The notes beneath the pieces are model-generated. The model ran no database searches. It saw only the letters and a list, made by a program, of their open reading frames with translations, and was not told the origin of the DNA. Positions 27,023 through 36,006 of a stretch of DNA of 58,306 nt are shown here, piece by piece. Position 1 is the first letter of the stretch. Each line of letters opens with the position of its first letter. Source of the stretch: an uncultured Granulosicoccaceae bacterium (GTDB taxonomy: Bacteria > Pseudomonadota > Gammaproteobacteria > Granulosicoccales > Granulosicoccaceae); the NCBI GenBank assembly GCA_937931165.1, contig CALHCI010000052.1:1-58306 (forward strand), read 5' to 3'. Both the position numbers and the translations under genes were made by a program.

Positions 27023-29215
27023 CTAATTGGCATTAATTGGTAAGCTGAACATGAATGTTGTCATACCTGCGGAAGCATTATCCAGCCACAAACGACCTCC
27101 GTGCGCTTCCACAATTGACCGGCTGATTGACAACCCCATCCCCATTCCATCAGTCTTGGTGGTCTTAAACGACTTAAACAGGTTACGTTCGACTTCCGGC
27201 GTAACGCCAGGCCCTGTATCCCTGACAGCGATATAAATCCAGTCGCCCGCTTCCCGCGCTGTCGTTATTGTTAGCTCCCGAAGCGAAGATTCGTGGTAAC
27301 GAATAGCCTCCACGCCATTTCTCTCCAGGTTAACAAGAACCTGCTGAATCTGTACCGCGTCAATCATTACCGCAGGCAAGTCAGGTGCTAATTCCAGCCT
27401 GACTTCAACATTGTGTTCTCGCGCCTCAGGCTTGGTTAGCCGATTCGTTTCCCTGACCAGATTGTTGATGTCGACACTGGCTGTTCGCGGCGTATCTTTA
27501 CGCATCATCTGGCGCATGCTATGGATTATGCCACCTGCACGCTGCGATTGCTCGTAGATATCCTGCAACGTCTCTTCTACGTCACTGTCGGACTGGCCGC
27601 TCAGATTGGATAACAGCGAATCGCAGTTGTGGCTAATGGCCGTCAAAGGCTGGTTGATTTCGTGTGCCAGCACACTCGCCATCTCACCAGCTGTATTCAA
27701 TCGGGCAACATGCGCCAGATCGGCTCGGAGTTTGCGGTCACGGTCTTCCAGTTTGCGCTTAGATGTGATGTCTTCATAAACCAGCACCGCATATCGCTGG
27801 GCATTAGAATAAAAAATGGTCAGGTTGATTTCCATCCAGCAGATCTCATCGGGCGTCTGACACGGGAATTCATAGTGAAAGCTGTCATTTTCGCCGTCGA
27901 GCACTGCCTGGATATAACGCTCAACAGAAGCAATGGCCCTGCGTTCTTCTGCCGGACGCGCCCTGAAAGCGGTCATGAAATTGTGCCCTACACCACCGCC
28001 CGCCACGCCATGCACAGACAACTCCCGCCACGCTTTGTTGGCGGCTTTAATCGTTGCATGTTGATCCAGAATGGCAATGTTGGGCGCCATTGCATCAAGG
28101 GAAGTACGCAGAAACTGTTCTGAGTCTCGCAACGCGTCTTCCGCCTGCTCTCGCCCCTGCCTTTGCGCCGCCAGCAACTCCCGGTAAACGGACTTAAGTT
28201 CCTCTTCAATGTTCTTGCGTTCGGTGATGTCCCGCCCGATCCCTCTAAAGCCGAGAAATTCCTGCTGCTCACCAAACAACGGTTTACCACTCATGGCAAT
28301 CACACGCCGCTGGCCATCATGCGTTTCCCATTCGGACTCGTACTCCGTGAATTCTCTTTGGTCGAGCAGGTTTTCAACCGGCCAGTGAACGCTGGTAGCA
28401 CGCTCGTCACTGGCCAGCAGCACAGACATTTCATCCGCGGGAGCTAACGCCTGCTTGTTATCGTTTACGGTTAGATCCCGGTTTGAAAGTACGTTGAGCT
28501 TAAGGTTGCGAGTCATCTCCCAGAACCAGTCGGCACCGATATCTGCAAAGTCGGCAATACGCTGTGCGTGCGCCTGCTGATCCATACGCAACTGGGTTTG
28601 CAAATTTCGCTGACGGATAAGCAATGCTGCAAACCCTAACGCAAGCAGCGCATAAAACCCCAGTAACGAAATTAGCGAGCCTCGAAACCGGTTAAGATTA
28701 TCTGATTGATCGGCAATGAGTTCCGTTGCGACCTGATCGGTTTCAGCGCCAATCCGTCGCAGTGTCGGGTACCGGTCATTCAGACGTTGTGCTGCCAGAG
28801 AAAGCCGCACCGGCATCTCCACTTGCTGGCCGGCAACGCCTTCCTCGATCCATTGAGTAACATCTTCCATCACCGGTTTGACGTAAGCGTGCGCAGTGGC
28901 CGCACCATCCAGCCGTTCAAAAGAGTATTGAAAGCGCATTTTATCCAGCTGTTGCCGCGCGGAATTCAGCGCAAGCCGCAAATTATCCTCACTGTCAGCC
29001 GTGCCGTTGCGCTCACGTTCGATGGCTAACACAACACCTTCGTACTCATGCATCAGGTTTGAGACATCGTGTTGTTGCTGCAAAACTTCTTCAGCAAGTG
29101 CTTCACGGATCTGGGTTGTAGCACGATTAACAAACAGTACCAGCGCCACACCCATAGCAAGCACCATCAAAAAAATGACAATGGTCCACCACTTTTGATT
29201 GCCGGCCCCGGTCAT
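27023..29215 (-). CDS. PAS-domain sensor histidine kinase
   Basis: Membrane kinase of 730 residues. Membrane helix at 9-29, an all-helical periplasmic domain at about 31-178, second helix at about 180-200, PAS domain at about 218-332 (ending FLGFRGIGRDITERK), a second PAS at about 365-485, then a FixL-like DHp domain with phospho-acceptor H518 (EMASVLAHEINQPLTAISH). The ATPase domain shows an N-box (VLVNLERNGVEAI), G1 (DTGPGV) and G2 (GMGMGLSISRSIVEAHGG). In the N-box the usual NA pair is NG. The start overlaps the TAXI gene stop as ATGA, so the two are translationally coupled and probably act together. Confidence 0.93.
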   Translation of the reverse strand: MTGAGNQKWWTIVIFLMVLAMGVALVLFVNRATTQIREALAEEVLQQQHDVSNLMHEYEGVVLAIERERNGTADSEDNLRLALNSARQQLDKMRFQYSFERLDGAATAHAYVKPVMEDVTQWIEEGVAGQQVEMPVRLSLAAQRLNDRYPTLRRIGAETDQVATELIADQSDNLNRFRGSLISLLGFYALLALGFAALLIRQRNLQTQLRMDQQAHAQRIADFADIGADWFWEMTRNLKLNVLSNRDLTVNDNKQALAPADEMSVLLASDERATSVHWPVENLLDQREFTEYESEWETHDGQRRVIAMSGKPLFGEQQEFLGFRGIGRDITERKNIEEELKSVYRELLAAQRQGREQAEDALRDSEQFLRTSLDAMAPNIAILDQHATIKAANKAWRELSVHGVAGGGVGHNFMTAFRARPAEERRAIASVERYIQAVLDGENDSFHYEFPCQTPDEICWMEINLTIFYSNAQRYAVLVYEDITSKRKLEDRDRKLRADLAHVARLNTAGEMASVLAHEINQPLTAISHNCDSLLSNLSGQSDSDVEETLQDIYEQSQRAGGIIHSMRQMMRKDTPRTASVDINNLVRETNRLTKPEAREHNVEVRLELAPDLPAVMIDAVQIQQVLVNLERNGVEAIRYHESSLRELTITTAREAGDWIYIAVRDTGPGVTPEVERNLFKSFKTTKTDGMGMGLSISRSIVEAHGGRLWLDNASAGMTTFMFSLPINAN

Positions 29216-30231
29216 CTGCGGTTCTGCCTGTCCAGATACGGGTGTGAGCGCTCGGTGTAGTATCTTTCCGCTCCAGGGTGCAGCGGTACAGTCAGACCTG
29301 CCAGTGCTGACGCAAAAGCAACCTCATTGCCCTTGGGATGATTTTCGCTGAGCTGCTGCAAAGTCCTGTCATCCCAGAGTGTTTTTGTAATACGATAAAC
29401 CAGCTCACTGTCCAGATCGGCATCAACCACAAGTTGTGCCGGCACAGCAAGTGTCGTTACTGCATCAGCGTTGCCATAGGTGTTTCCGGGAATTTCATCA
29501 ATAGTAAGAAACGGAAAGTCTTTCAGTAACTGGCTTTCAAGTGAAATTTCAAGCGGCAGTAACTTACCCACACCCTCTTCAATCAATTCAGATACGCCAT
29601 TCACCGGGTATCCTGCCACCACAAAAAAAGCGTCCAGTGCGCCGCGGCGAAAGCGGTCTATCGCATCAATTGGCTTCAGATAAACCAGTTTGATTTCTTC
29701 TTCAGCCAACCCTTGCGATCGCAACACCTGCTGAACATTGAGCTGGGTGCCGGAACCGATTTCATCGGTCGATACCCGTTTACCAATAAGATCAGTAAGA
29801 CTTTCTACACCGCTGTCCGAACGAACAACAAAGTGCAGGCTTTCGAGGTAAAGCGTCGCCACTGTGCGCAGGTTTTCAATCGGGCCACTGCTTTCAAACT
29901 CCGCAGTGCCGGAATAAGCCCAGTGCACCACATCGGCCTGTGCCAGTGCGGATTCCAGCAGGCCGCCACCAATATCACGCACATTAGATGCAGACCCGTT
30001 AGAACGCTGTGCGAGCGCCAGCACCTCACAATGTTCAGAAATCTCCTGCGCGATTATTGATCCGATAGGAAAGTAGGAACCGCTGCTGCCACCAGTACCA
30101 ATCCGCAAGACAGACGGGTTTTGATCATCATTTGCAGCGACCGGCGTTATTGCCAGTAACGCGAGGGCTGACAAGATAAAGCATTTTATGCCGCGCCTGA
30201 TGGCGATTGCCACGCTGTCAACACACCTCAT
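29212..30231 (-). CDS. TAXI-family solute-binding protein, likely sensor partner
   Basis: Exported binding protein of 339 residues with a signal peptide at about 1-33 (CFILSALALLAITPVAAN). TAXI hallmarks are RIGTGGSSGSYFPIGSIIAQEI, RSNGSASNVRDIGGGLLESALAQADVVHWAYSG, TLYLESLHFVVRSDSGVESLTDLIGKRVSTDEIGSGTQLN and FFVVAGYPVNGVSEL. No TRAP membrane subunit is present here: its start overlaps the ABC ATPase stop (ATGA) and its stop overlaps the kinase start (ATGA). I infer that it binds a small organic acid or similar ligand and presents it to the helical periplasmic domain of the kinase. Feeding a distant TRAP permease is an alternative. Confidence 0.88.
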   Translation of the reverse strand: MRCVDSVAIAIRRGIKCFILSALALLAITPVAANDDQNPSVLRIGTGGSSGSYFPIGSIIAQEISEHCEVLALAQRSNGSASNVRDIGGGLLESALAQADVVHWAYSGTAEFESSGPIENLRTVATLYLESLHFVVRSDSGVESLTDLIGKRVSTDEIGSGTQLNVQQVLRSQGLAEEEIKLVYLKPIDAIDRFRRGALDAFFVVAGYPVNGVSELIEEGVGKLLPLEISLESQLLKDFPFLTIDEIPGNTYGNADAVTTLAVPAQLVVDADLDSELVYRITKTLWDDRTLQQLSENHPKGNEVAFASALAGLTVPLHPGAERYYTERSHPYLDRQNRR

Positions 30232-31823
30232 GGGTTATCTGCTCCGGGTAGAACCGGCACCGAATCAAGAAGATTATTAGTGTACGCATGTTGTGGGTTT
30301 GAAAACACATCTTCGGTATCTCCCTGTTCGACAATGCGACCATCTTTCATCACCAGCACCCGATCTGTCACAGACCTTACCACGGTCAGATCGTGCGAGA
30401 TAAACAGATACGACAGATCAAATTGTGCAGAGAGTGCTGCCAGTAAATCGAGTATCTGTGCGCGAATTGAAACGTCGAGTGCAGAGACAGGTTCGTCGAG
30501 CACAATTAATCCGGGCTTGATAATCAACGCTCTGGCAATCGCAATGCGCTGGCGCTGTCCGCCGGAAAATTCGTGGATGTACTTATCGGCATCGCTCGCT
30601 GCCAGCCCGACACTCTCAAGTACCTCTGTCACGGCCATGTCATAGTCTGCGCCGGCAGGTGGCGAGTCGAGTAAATAAAAGGGTTCCCCGACCAGTCGCT
30701 TCACCTTGTGTCGTGGGTTAAAAGAACCATAAGGATCCTGAAACACCACCTGCACCTGCCGCCGCAGAGATGCCGGCATTTGCATATCTGCAAGCACTTG
30801 CTCGCCGTTGATTGTGATACTGCCTTCCTGCAATTTTTCGAGCCCCAGAATCGCGCGCGCCAACGTGGATTTACCGCACCCGCTTTCACCAACAAGCCCG
30901 ACATTTTCACCGCGATGAATCACAAAACTGACTTGATCAACTGCACGAAAGCTGTCCGGCCGACTAAACAGCCCGGAACGCGGCAACCGGTAGTCACGAC
31001 TGACAGCGTTCACGTCAAGCAATACCTCAGGCAGCATGTGTTTCACACTACGCTCCGGCACATGACCAGACGCCTCATACAACGCTTTGGTATACGGATG
31101 CCTGAGCGCTTTAAATATTGTGCCGGTCTCACCACTGTCTACCACTGTGCCATGACGCAGTATCACCATATGGTCTGCAATATCAGCAACCACACCGAGG
31201 TCATGTGTGATTAACAGCAGTGCCATGTTGTGTTCTGAGGTCAGACGTTTAAGCAACGCAAGAATCTGCGCCTGTGTCGTTACATCAAGCGCTGTCGTTG
31301 GCTCGTCTGCAATCAGTAAGCGGGGACGCAACGCAATAGCCATCGCAATCACCACACGTTGTCGCTGCCCGCCGGAAAGCTCATGCGGATAACGCGACAG
31401 TGGAAATTCACTATTGGGCAGCTCTACATGCTCAAGAGTTTGTGCTGCGATTTCAAGCGCGGCTTTACGCCCGACCTGTTGATGAATGAAAACCGTTTCG
31501 GCAACCTGTTCACCGATCGTTTGCACCGGGTTCAGAGCCGTCATTGGTTCCTGAAACACCATGCCGATATCGTCACCGCGCAAACTACACATCTGTGCCT
31601 CGGTTTTATCCAATAACTCTTCACCATCAAACAAAATACTGCCGGTAGCTTTAGACCCCTTTGGCAGTAGTTGCATAACCGACAATGCACTCAGTGATTT
31701 ACCCGAACCACTTTCACCGATAATACCGAGGGTTTGACCGGCATCGACCTGAAAGTCGATATCGTGCAGTACAGGATTGTCATAGATCGACAACTGCAGG
31801 TTTTCTACCTTAAGCAAAGTCAT
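30228..31823 (-). CDS. Fused double ATPase of peptide-type ABC importer
   Basis: One 531-residue chain with two nucleotide-binding domains, equivalent to DppD and DppF (or GsiA/YejF). NBD1: Walker A GESGSGKS, signature LSGGQRQRVVIAMA, Walker B LLIADEPTTALDV. NBD2: Walker A GESGCGKST, signature FSGGQRQRIAIARA, Walker B LIVLDEPVSALDV. The oligopeptide-type C-terminal parts follow each domain (HPYTKALYEAS and HAYTNNLLDS). It starts within the end of the upstream permease gene (ATGA) and its end overlaps the TAXI gene start. It drives uptake through the two permeases just upstream. Confidence 0.94.
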   Translation of the reverse strand: MTLLKVENLQLSIYDNPVLHDIDFQVDAGQTLGIIGESGSGKSLSALSVMQLLPKGSKATGSILFDGEELLDKTEAQMCSLRGDDIGMVFQEPMTALNPVQTIGEQVAETVFIHQQVGRKAALEIAAQTLEHVELPNSEFPLSRYPHELSGGQRQRVVIAMAIALRPRLLIADEPTTALDVTTQAQILALLKRLTSEHNMALLLITHDLGVVADIADHMVILRHGTVVDSGETGTIFKALRHPYTKALYEASGHVPERSVKHMLPEVLLDVNAVSRDYRLPRSGLFSRPDSFRAVDQVSFVIHRGENVGLVGESGCGKSTLARAILGLEKLQEGSITINGEQVLADMQMPASLRRQVQVVFQDPYGSFNPRHKVKRLVGEPFYLLDSPPAGADYDMAVTEVLESVGLAASDADKYIHEFSGGQRQRIAIARALIIKPGLIVLDEPVSALDVSIRAQILDLLAALSAQFDLSYLFISHDLTVVRSVTDRVLVMKDGRIVEQGDTEDVFSNPQHAYTNNLLDSVPVLPGADNP

Positions 31824-32650
31824 CTTGACTCGCGCCGCAGTCGCGGATCAAACAAATCACGCAATCCGTCACCAAACAAATTCAGACCGAGAACGGTCAG
31901 CAGGATGGCAAACCCGGGAAACAATGCCAGGTGCGGTGCAAATGAAATCATTGTCTGACTTTCTGCGAGCATACGCCCCCAGCTGGGTACCGGAGGCTGA
32001 GCCCCAAGCCCGACATACGACAATCCGGCTTCCGCCAGTATCCCTAATGAAAACTGAATGGTGCCCTGCACGATCAGCAGGTTTAAGATGTTTGGCAGAA
32101 TATGTTCAAGTGAGATACGAAAGGATTTTTTACCCGCCGTTCTTGCTGCAAGAATATAGTCACGTGTCCATAAACTTAATGCGGCGCCTCGCGTCAGCCT
32201 CGCAAAAACCGGAATATTAAATATTCCAATCGCAATGATGGCATTTACCGCGCCGGGGCCAAACACGGCAGTGATCATGATAGCGATTAACAGCGCCGGA
32301 AAAGCAAACACCAGATCATTGGAACGCATGATCAACTCATCCAGCAAGCTGTGTCGCCACGCAGCCGCTGTTAACCCCAGGGGCACACCAATAAGCAACC
32401 CGATACCCACTGCAACAATCGCCACGGCTATTGATGTTCTGGCTCCCACCATAATCATCGAAAAAATATCGCGGCCAAAATGATCAGTGCCAAACCAGTA
32501 TTCTGCGTTTGGTTTTTTTAGCTTATTGGCAATATCGAGCTGTGTTACATCATAGGGCGTCCAGAAAAAAGACACGATAGCGGCAATCAGAAACACCAGC
32601 GCAAGCACCGAACCAATAACCAGGTTGCGACGAAAGATTCCCGACTCCAT
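31820..32650 (-). CDS. Peptide-type ABC importer permease (DppC-like)
   Basis: Inner-membrane permease of 276 residues with six helices; N-terminal OppC-type region (NLVIGSVLALVFLIAAIVSFFWTPYDVTQLDI, WFGTDHFGRDIFSMIMVGARTSI) and the EAA-like loop AARTAGKKSFRISLEHILPNILNLLIVQGTIQFSLGILAEAGLSYVGLGAQPPVPSWGRML. It lies 18 bases after the first permease and overlaps the ATPase start. It pairs with that permease to form the channel. Confidence 0.93.
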   Translation of the reverse strand: MESGIFRRNLVIGSVLALVFLIAAIVSFFWTPYDVTQLDIANKLKKPNAEYWFGTDHFGRDIFSMIMVGARTSIAVAIVAVGIGLLIGVPLGLTAAAWRHSLLDELIMRSNDLVFAFPALLIAIMITAVFGPGAVNAIIAIGIFNIPVFARLTRGAALSLWTRDYILAARTAGKKSFRISLEHILPNILNLLIVQGTIQFSLGILAEAGLSYVGLGAQPPVPSWGRMLAESQTMISFAPHLALFPGFAILLTVLGLNLFGDGLRDLFDPRLRRESR

Positions 32651-32668
32651 GTTTATTTGCAGTCCAAG

Positions 32669-33613
32669 TCAGCGTGCTCGAAGCCGCGGATCGACAACGG
32701 CATAGGCTACATCGACCAGAAACGTCACCAGCACTACCGCAAACACCAGCAACATCACCACGCTTTCTACCACAATCAGATCACGCTGTGAGATGGCCTG
32801 AAATATCAGACGCCCCAGACCCGGCAGAAAGAAAACGTTTTCAATAATGATGGCACCAGCCAGTAGAAACGAAAACTGCAAACCGATAATGGTCAGTACC
32901 GGAATAAGCGCATTTCTAAGCGCGTGGCGCCAGAGGGTTTGTCTGGTAGTGAGCCCTTTGGCACGGGCTGTCCGGATGAAGTCTTCACCGAGTGTGTCAA
33001 GCAATGATGAACGCATGACCCGCGCAAGTATTGAAGCCTGCGGTAAGGCAAGTGCAACAGCCGGTAGTGTTAACGCTTTTAAGCCGGCCAACAGCCCCTG
33101 ATCCCAACCGGGAAAGCCACCGGCTGAAAACCATCTGAGTTGTATTGAAAAAAACAACACCAGCAACATCGCAAACCAGAAGTTGGGTATTGCAACGCCA
33201 AGTTGTGTCGCCCCCATAATGCTGACATCAGCAACTGAACCACGCCTGGTCGCCGCAATAATACCTGCGGGAAAAGCGATCAATGTCGACAACAGCAACG
33301 CGTAGATAGCGAGTGGTCCTGATATACCGATGCGTTCGGTAATCATTTCACTGACAGGCGTGCGATACGTGTAAGAAGTGCCAAAGTCACCACTGAGCAT
33401 ACCGCTAACCCAGTTAACATAACGCGTCACCTTAGACGCGTTTAAACCGAGTTCATCACGCAAGGCCTGAACGGTATCGGGCGCTGCGTTGAGGCCGAGC
33501 ATGTAACTGGCAGGGTCTCCCGGCACCACCTCTATGGCAACAAAAATAACGACACTCGCTACCACGAGTGTCGCTATCAGAGACAGCAGGCGCTTGAGTA
33601 CGTAACGAATCAA
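32669..33613 (-). CDS. Peptide-type ABC importer permease (DppB-like)
   Basis: Inner-membrane permease of 314 residues with six helices. The start MIRYVLKRLLSLIATLVVASVVIFVAIEVVPGDPASYMLG is typical of DppB/OppB. The coupling loop reads DFIRTARAKGLTTRQTLWRHALRNALIPVLTIIGLQFSFLLAGAIIIENVFFLPGLGRLI, followed by VVDPRLRAR. It lies 44 bases downstream of the binding-protein gene, with a hairpin in that gap. Confidence 0.94.
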   Translation of the reverse strand: MIRYVLKRLLSLIATLVVASVVIFVAIEVVPGDPASYMLGLNAAPDTVQALRDELGLNASKVTRYVNWVSGMLSGDFGTSYTYRTPVSEMITERIGISGPLAIYALLLSTLIAFPAGIIAATRRGSVADVSIMGATQLGVAIPNFWFAMLLVLFFSIQLRWFSAGGFPGWDQGLLAGLKALTLPAVALALPQASILARVMRSSLLDTLGEDFIRTARAKGLTTRQTLWRHALRNALIPVLTIIGLQFSFLLAGAIIIENVFFLPGLGRLIFQAISQRDLIVVESVVMLLVFAVVLVTFLVDVAYAVVDPRLRAR

Positions 33614-33622
33614 ACGGGATTG

Positions 33623-33644
33623 CTGTTAATAGTCTGGTTAACAG
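33623..33644 (-). promoter_or_regulatory. Intercistronic hairpin after the ABC binding-protein gene
   Basis: CTGTTAA at 33623-33629 and TTAACAG at 33638-33644 form a 7-bp stem with an 8-base loop between the binding-protein stop and the first permease start. No T-run follows on the minus strand. Such hairpins often protect the 3' end of the binding-protein mRNA and raise its level over the membrane subunits. Confidence 0.5.
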
Positions 33645-33657
33645 ACAAACTGTGCTG

Positions 33658-35127
33658 TTACTTCCAGTAGACCGCGGTCAGGTCGTTTGCCTGCGTCGGT
33701 GAGTTTTCCCAGAGCCCGACAATATCTGCATTGGCAACGCCGGTTTTAGCGAGCTGAAACAGATAGCCATTCACATAATCATCACTGATGATCTGCTGCG
33801 CTTTCTGCAAAGACTCGGTACGGGCGTCAGGGTCAGTAATGCCTTCAAGGTCTGCAATTAACGATTGCAGTTCCGGGTTGTCATATTGAAAGTAGTAATC
33901 CGGCTTTGCATAAATACCAATGTCCATCGGCTCGGTGTGTGAAACGATGGTCAGACCAAAGTCTTTACCGCGGAACACCTGCTCAAGCCACTGCGCCCAC
34001 TCAAGGTTACTAATTTCAGTGGTAATACCCACTTCTCTCAGTTGAGCTGCGATGATCTCACCGCCGCGTCTTGCATAAGACGGCGGTGGCAGTTTAAGCG
34101 TTGTACTGAAACCGTCGGCAAAGCCTGCTTCTTTCAGCAGCGCTTTTGCTTTTTCCGGGTCATACATCGAGTTTGCAGTCAGATCGACGTAAGCCGGATT
34201 ATGCGGCGCAAAGTGCGTTCCGATTGGTGTGCCATAGCCGAACATGGCGCCGTCAATAATAGATTTGCGATCAATCGCATGAGCCAGTGCCTGACGAACC
34301 AGCTTGTTGTCGAACGGCGGTTGTTTGTTGTTGGTGGATAAAATTGTCTCACCTTCGGTAGACCCTACCACCACCTGAAATCCCGGATCAGCTTCAAACT
34401 GTGGCAGATTTTCAGGCGCAGGAAAAACCGGAAACGCATCGACATCACCAGCCATTAGCGCTGCGAATGCCGCTGTTGGTTCAGAGATAAACTTAAATGT
34501 CGCCTTGTCGAGTTTGGCAGGTTCACCCCAGTAATCAGGATTGCGAGTGATTTCAATGCGATCACCCTGCACCCACTTTGAAAACACAAACGGACCGGTG
34601 CCAACAGGTTCTGTTTTCGCTTTGTCAAAGCTGTCCGGGGATAACATGATGGCATCACCCCATGCCAGATTAAACAGCAATGCACCGTTTGGCTGCGACA
34701 ACGTAATAACCACGGTTTGCGGGTCAGTGACTTCCACTGACGCTATGCCTGCAAAAAGCTGCTTCTGGGCATTGGTGGAAGTTTCGGCGCGCGCTCTGTC
34801 CAGAGAGAACTTAACGTCCTGTGCATCGAAATCGCTGCCGTCATGAAATTTCACACCAGCGTTCAGAGTGAAGGTATAAACCAGACCGTCGTCAGAAATT
34901 TCCCATGATTTTGCCAGTGCCGGTTGCACGCTGCCATCGGATGCAAACCGGGTGAGTCCTTCAAAAACGTTGGCATAGACCACTTCATCGATTGCAGCAG
35001 CAGCCCCGCCCGTCGGGTCCAGGTTAGGTGGCTCCAGTTGCATGCCAAGGACTAAATCGGTTTTTGCAGCGTGGGTGACAGATGCCGCAGCCAGCAGCAG
35101 GGGTACAATTAGTTTACGAAGGCTCAT
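33658..35127 (-). CDS. Peptide/nickel-type ABC binding protein (SBP_bac_5)
   Basis: Periplasmic binding protein of 489 residues. Signal peptide at about 1-20 (LIVPLLLAAASVTHA). Family blocks include LGMQLEPPNLDPTGGAAAAIDEVVYANVFEGLTR, LAKSWEISDDGLVYTFTLNAGVKFHDGSDFDAQDVKFSLDRA, VGTGPFVFSKWVQGDRIEITRNPDYWG, LVRQALAHAIDRKSII and DPEKAKALLKEAGF. Cluster 5 proteins bind peptides, opines, glutathione, nickel complexes or sugars, and the exact ligand is not evident. It is the first gene of the operon running down to 26379 and lies behind an inverted repeat in its promoter region. Confidence 0.93.
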   Translation of the reverse strand: MSLRKLIVPLLLAAASVTHAAKTDLVLGMQLEPPNLDPTGGAAAAIDEVVYANVFEGLTRFASDGSVQPALAKSWEISDDGLVYTFTLNAGVKFHDGSDFDAQDVKFSLDRARAETSTNAQKQLFAGIASVEVTDPQTVVITLSQPNGALLFNLAWGDAIMLSPDSFDKAKTEPVGTGPFVFSKWVQGDRIEITRNPDYWGEPAKLDKATFKFISEPTAAFAALMAGDVDAFPVFPAPENLPQFEADPGFQVVVGSTEGETILSTNNKQPPFDNKLVRQALAHAIDRKSIIDGAMFGYGTPIGTHFAPHNPAYVDLTANSMYDPEKAKALLKEAGFADGFSTTLKLPPPSYARRGGEIIAAQLREVGITTEISNLEWAQWLEQVFRGKDFGLTIVSHTEPMDIGIYAKPDYYFQYDNPELQSLIADLEGITDPDARTESLQKAQQIISDDYVNGYLFQLAKTGVANADIVGLWENSPTQANDLTAVYWK

Positions 35128-35155
35128 GGCCTACCTCTCTGTTGATGAGATTCCC

Positions 35156-35176
35156 GTACAATTTACCACATTGTAC
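35156..35176. promoter_or_regulatory. Inverted repeat GTACAAT-N7-ATTGTAC in ABC operon promoter
   Basis: A perfect 7-bp inverted repeat with 7-base spacer, 28 bases upstream of the binding-protein start in the 111-base gap after the nitroreductase gene. On the minus strand one arm contains TACAAT, a good -10 hexamer, so a bound regulator would meet RNA polymerase directly. A TTGACA further upstream may belong to another promoter. The FixJ-like regulator at the operon end is one candidate binder. Confidence 0.5.
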
Positions 35177-35238
35177 CGCCCGAGACTCACCCGCAGGTAT
35201 CAATCAATGTCAATTAACCGCTTGATACAGCGGCAGAA

Positions 35239-35949
35239 TCAGCGGCAAAAATCGACAAATTCGGTGACATCGGCGCGTTCCGTTTCGAGCGTGTTTTCCA
35301 CTGCAGAAAAATCTGCATATCCAATCGACATACCGCAGACGACAACTTCCTCATCCTGCAGCGGCAGCGCACTGCGAATCGCCCGATGGTATCCACAGAA
35401 CGCTGCCTGCGGACAAGTGTGCAGGCCGGCCTCACGCGCCAGCAACATGACATTTTGCAGAAACATGCCGTAGTCCAGCCAGCTGCCGGTATTGAGATCA
35501 CGATGGATCGTAAAAACCGCGCCGACGGGTGCGCTGAAAAACTCAAAATTGCGCCGGTGCTGCGCTTTCATTTTTTCTTTGTCACCCTTTTCAATGCCAA
35601 GCAACGTGTACAGATCCCACCCGACCTTGCGGCGGCGCGCCAGATAGGGTTCAAAAAACTTATCCGGATAATAGGGTTCTTCGGCATCGTAGGGTTCATC
35701 AGCATCATACGCTTTAAGCACGGCACCACTCACCGCGGCCAGTGAATCACCAGTTAGCACACGTACTCGCCATGGCTGCATGTTAGTACCACTCGGGGCG
35801 CGAGCTGCCTTGGTAAAAATGTCTTCAATGGTTTTATCGTCGACCGGCTGATCAGTAAAAGCGCGCAACGATCGGCGGGTAATCACTGCATCACTGACAT
35901 TCGTTGAAGCGTTGGTGAGGTCGGACTGGGTCAAGGTATTCTCCTTCAA
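35239..35949 (-). CDS. Nitroreductase-family flavoprotein
   Basis: FMN-dependent NAD(P)H oxidoreductase of 236 residues. ITRRSLRAFTDQPVDDKTIEDIFTKAARAPSGTNMQPWRVRVLTG is the classic FMN-phosphate-binding start, and SWLDYGMFLQNVMLLAREAGLHTCPQAAF plus VVCGMSIGYAD form the second flavin region. An acidic insertion DADEPYDAEEPYYPDKF at about residues 82-98 is noticeable. The true substrate is unknown: quinones, nitroaromatics or enones are all possible. It precedes the ABC operon on the same strand but is separated by a likely promoter. Confidence 0.9.
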   Translation of the reverse strand: MKENTLTQSDLTNASTNVSDAVITRRSLRAFTDQPVDDKTIEDIFTKAARAPSGTNMQPWRVRVLTGDSLAAVSGAVLKAYDADEPYDAEEPYYPDKFFEPYLARRRKVGWDLYTLLGIEKGDKEKMKAQHRRNFEFFSAPVGAVFTIHRDLNTGSWLDYGMFLQNVMLLAREAGLHTCPQAAFCGYHRAIRSALPLQDEEVVVCGMSIGYADFSAVENTLETERADVTEFVDFCR

Positions 35950-36006
35950 TTCGGGCCTGCACCCGTTGTGATCTTTAATAGCTACCTATTCAGTAGTAGC
36001 GTGTTG

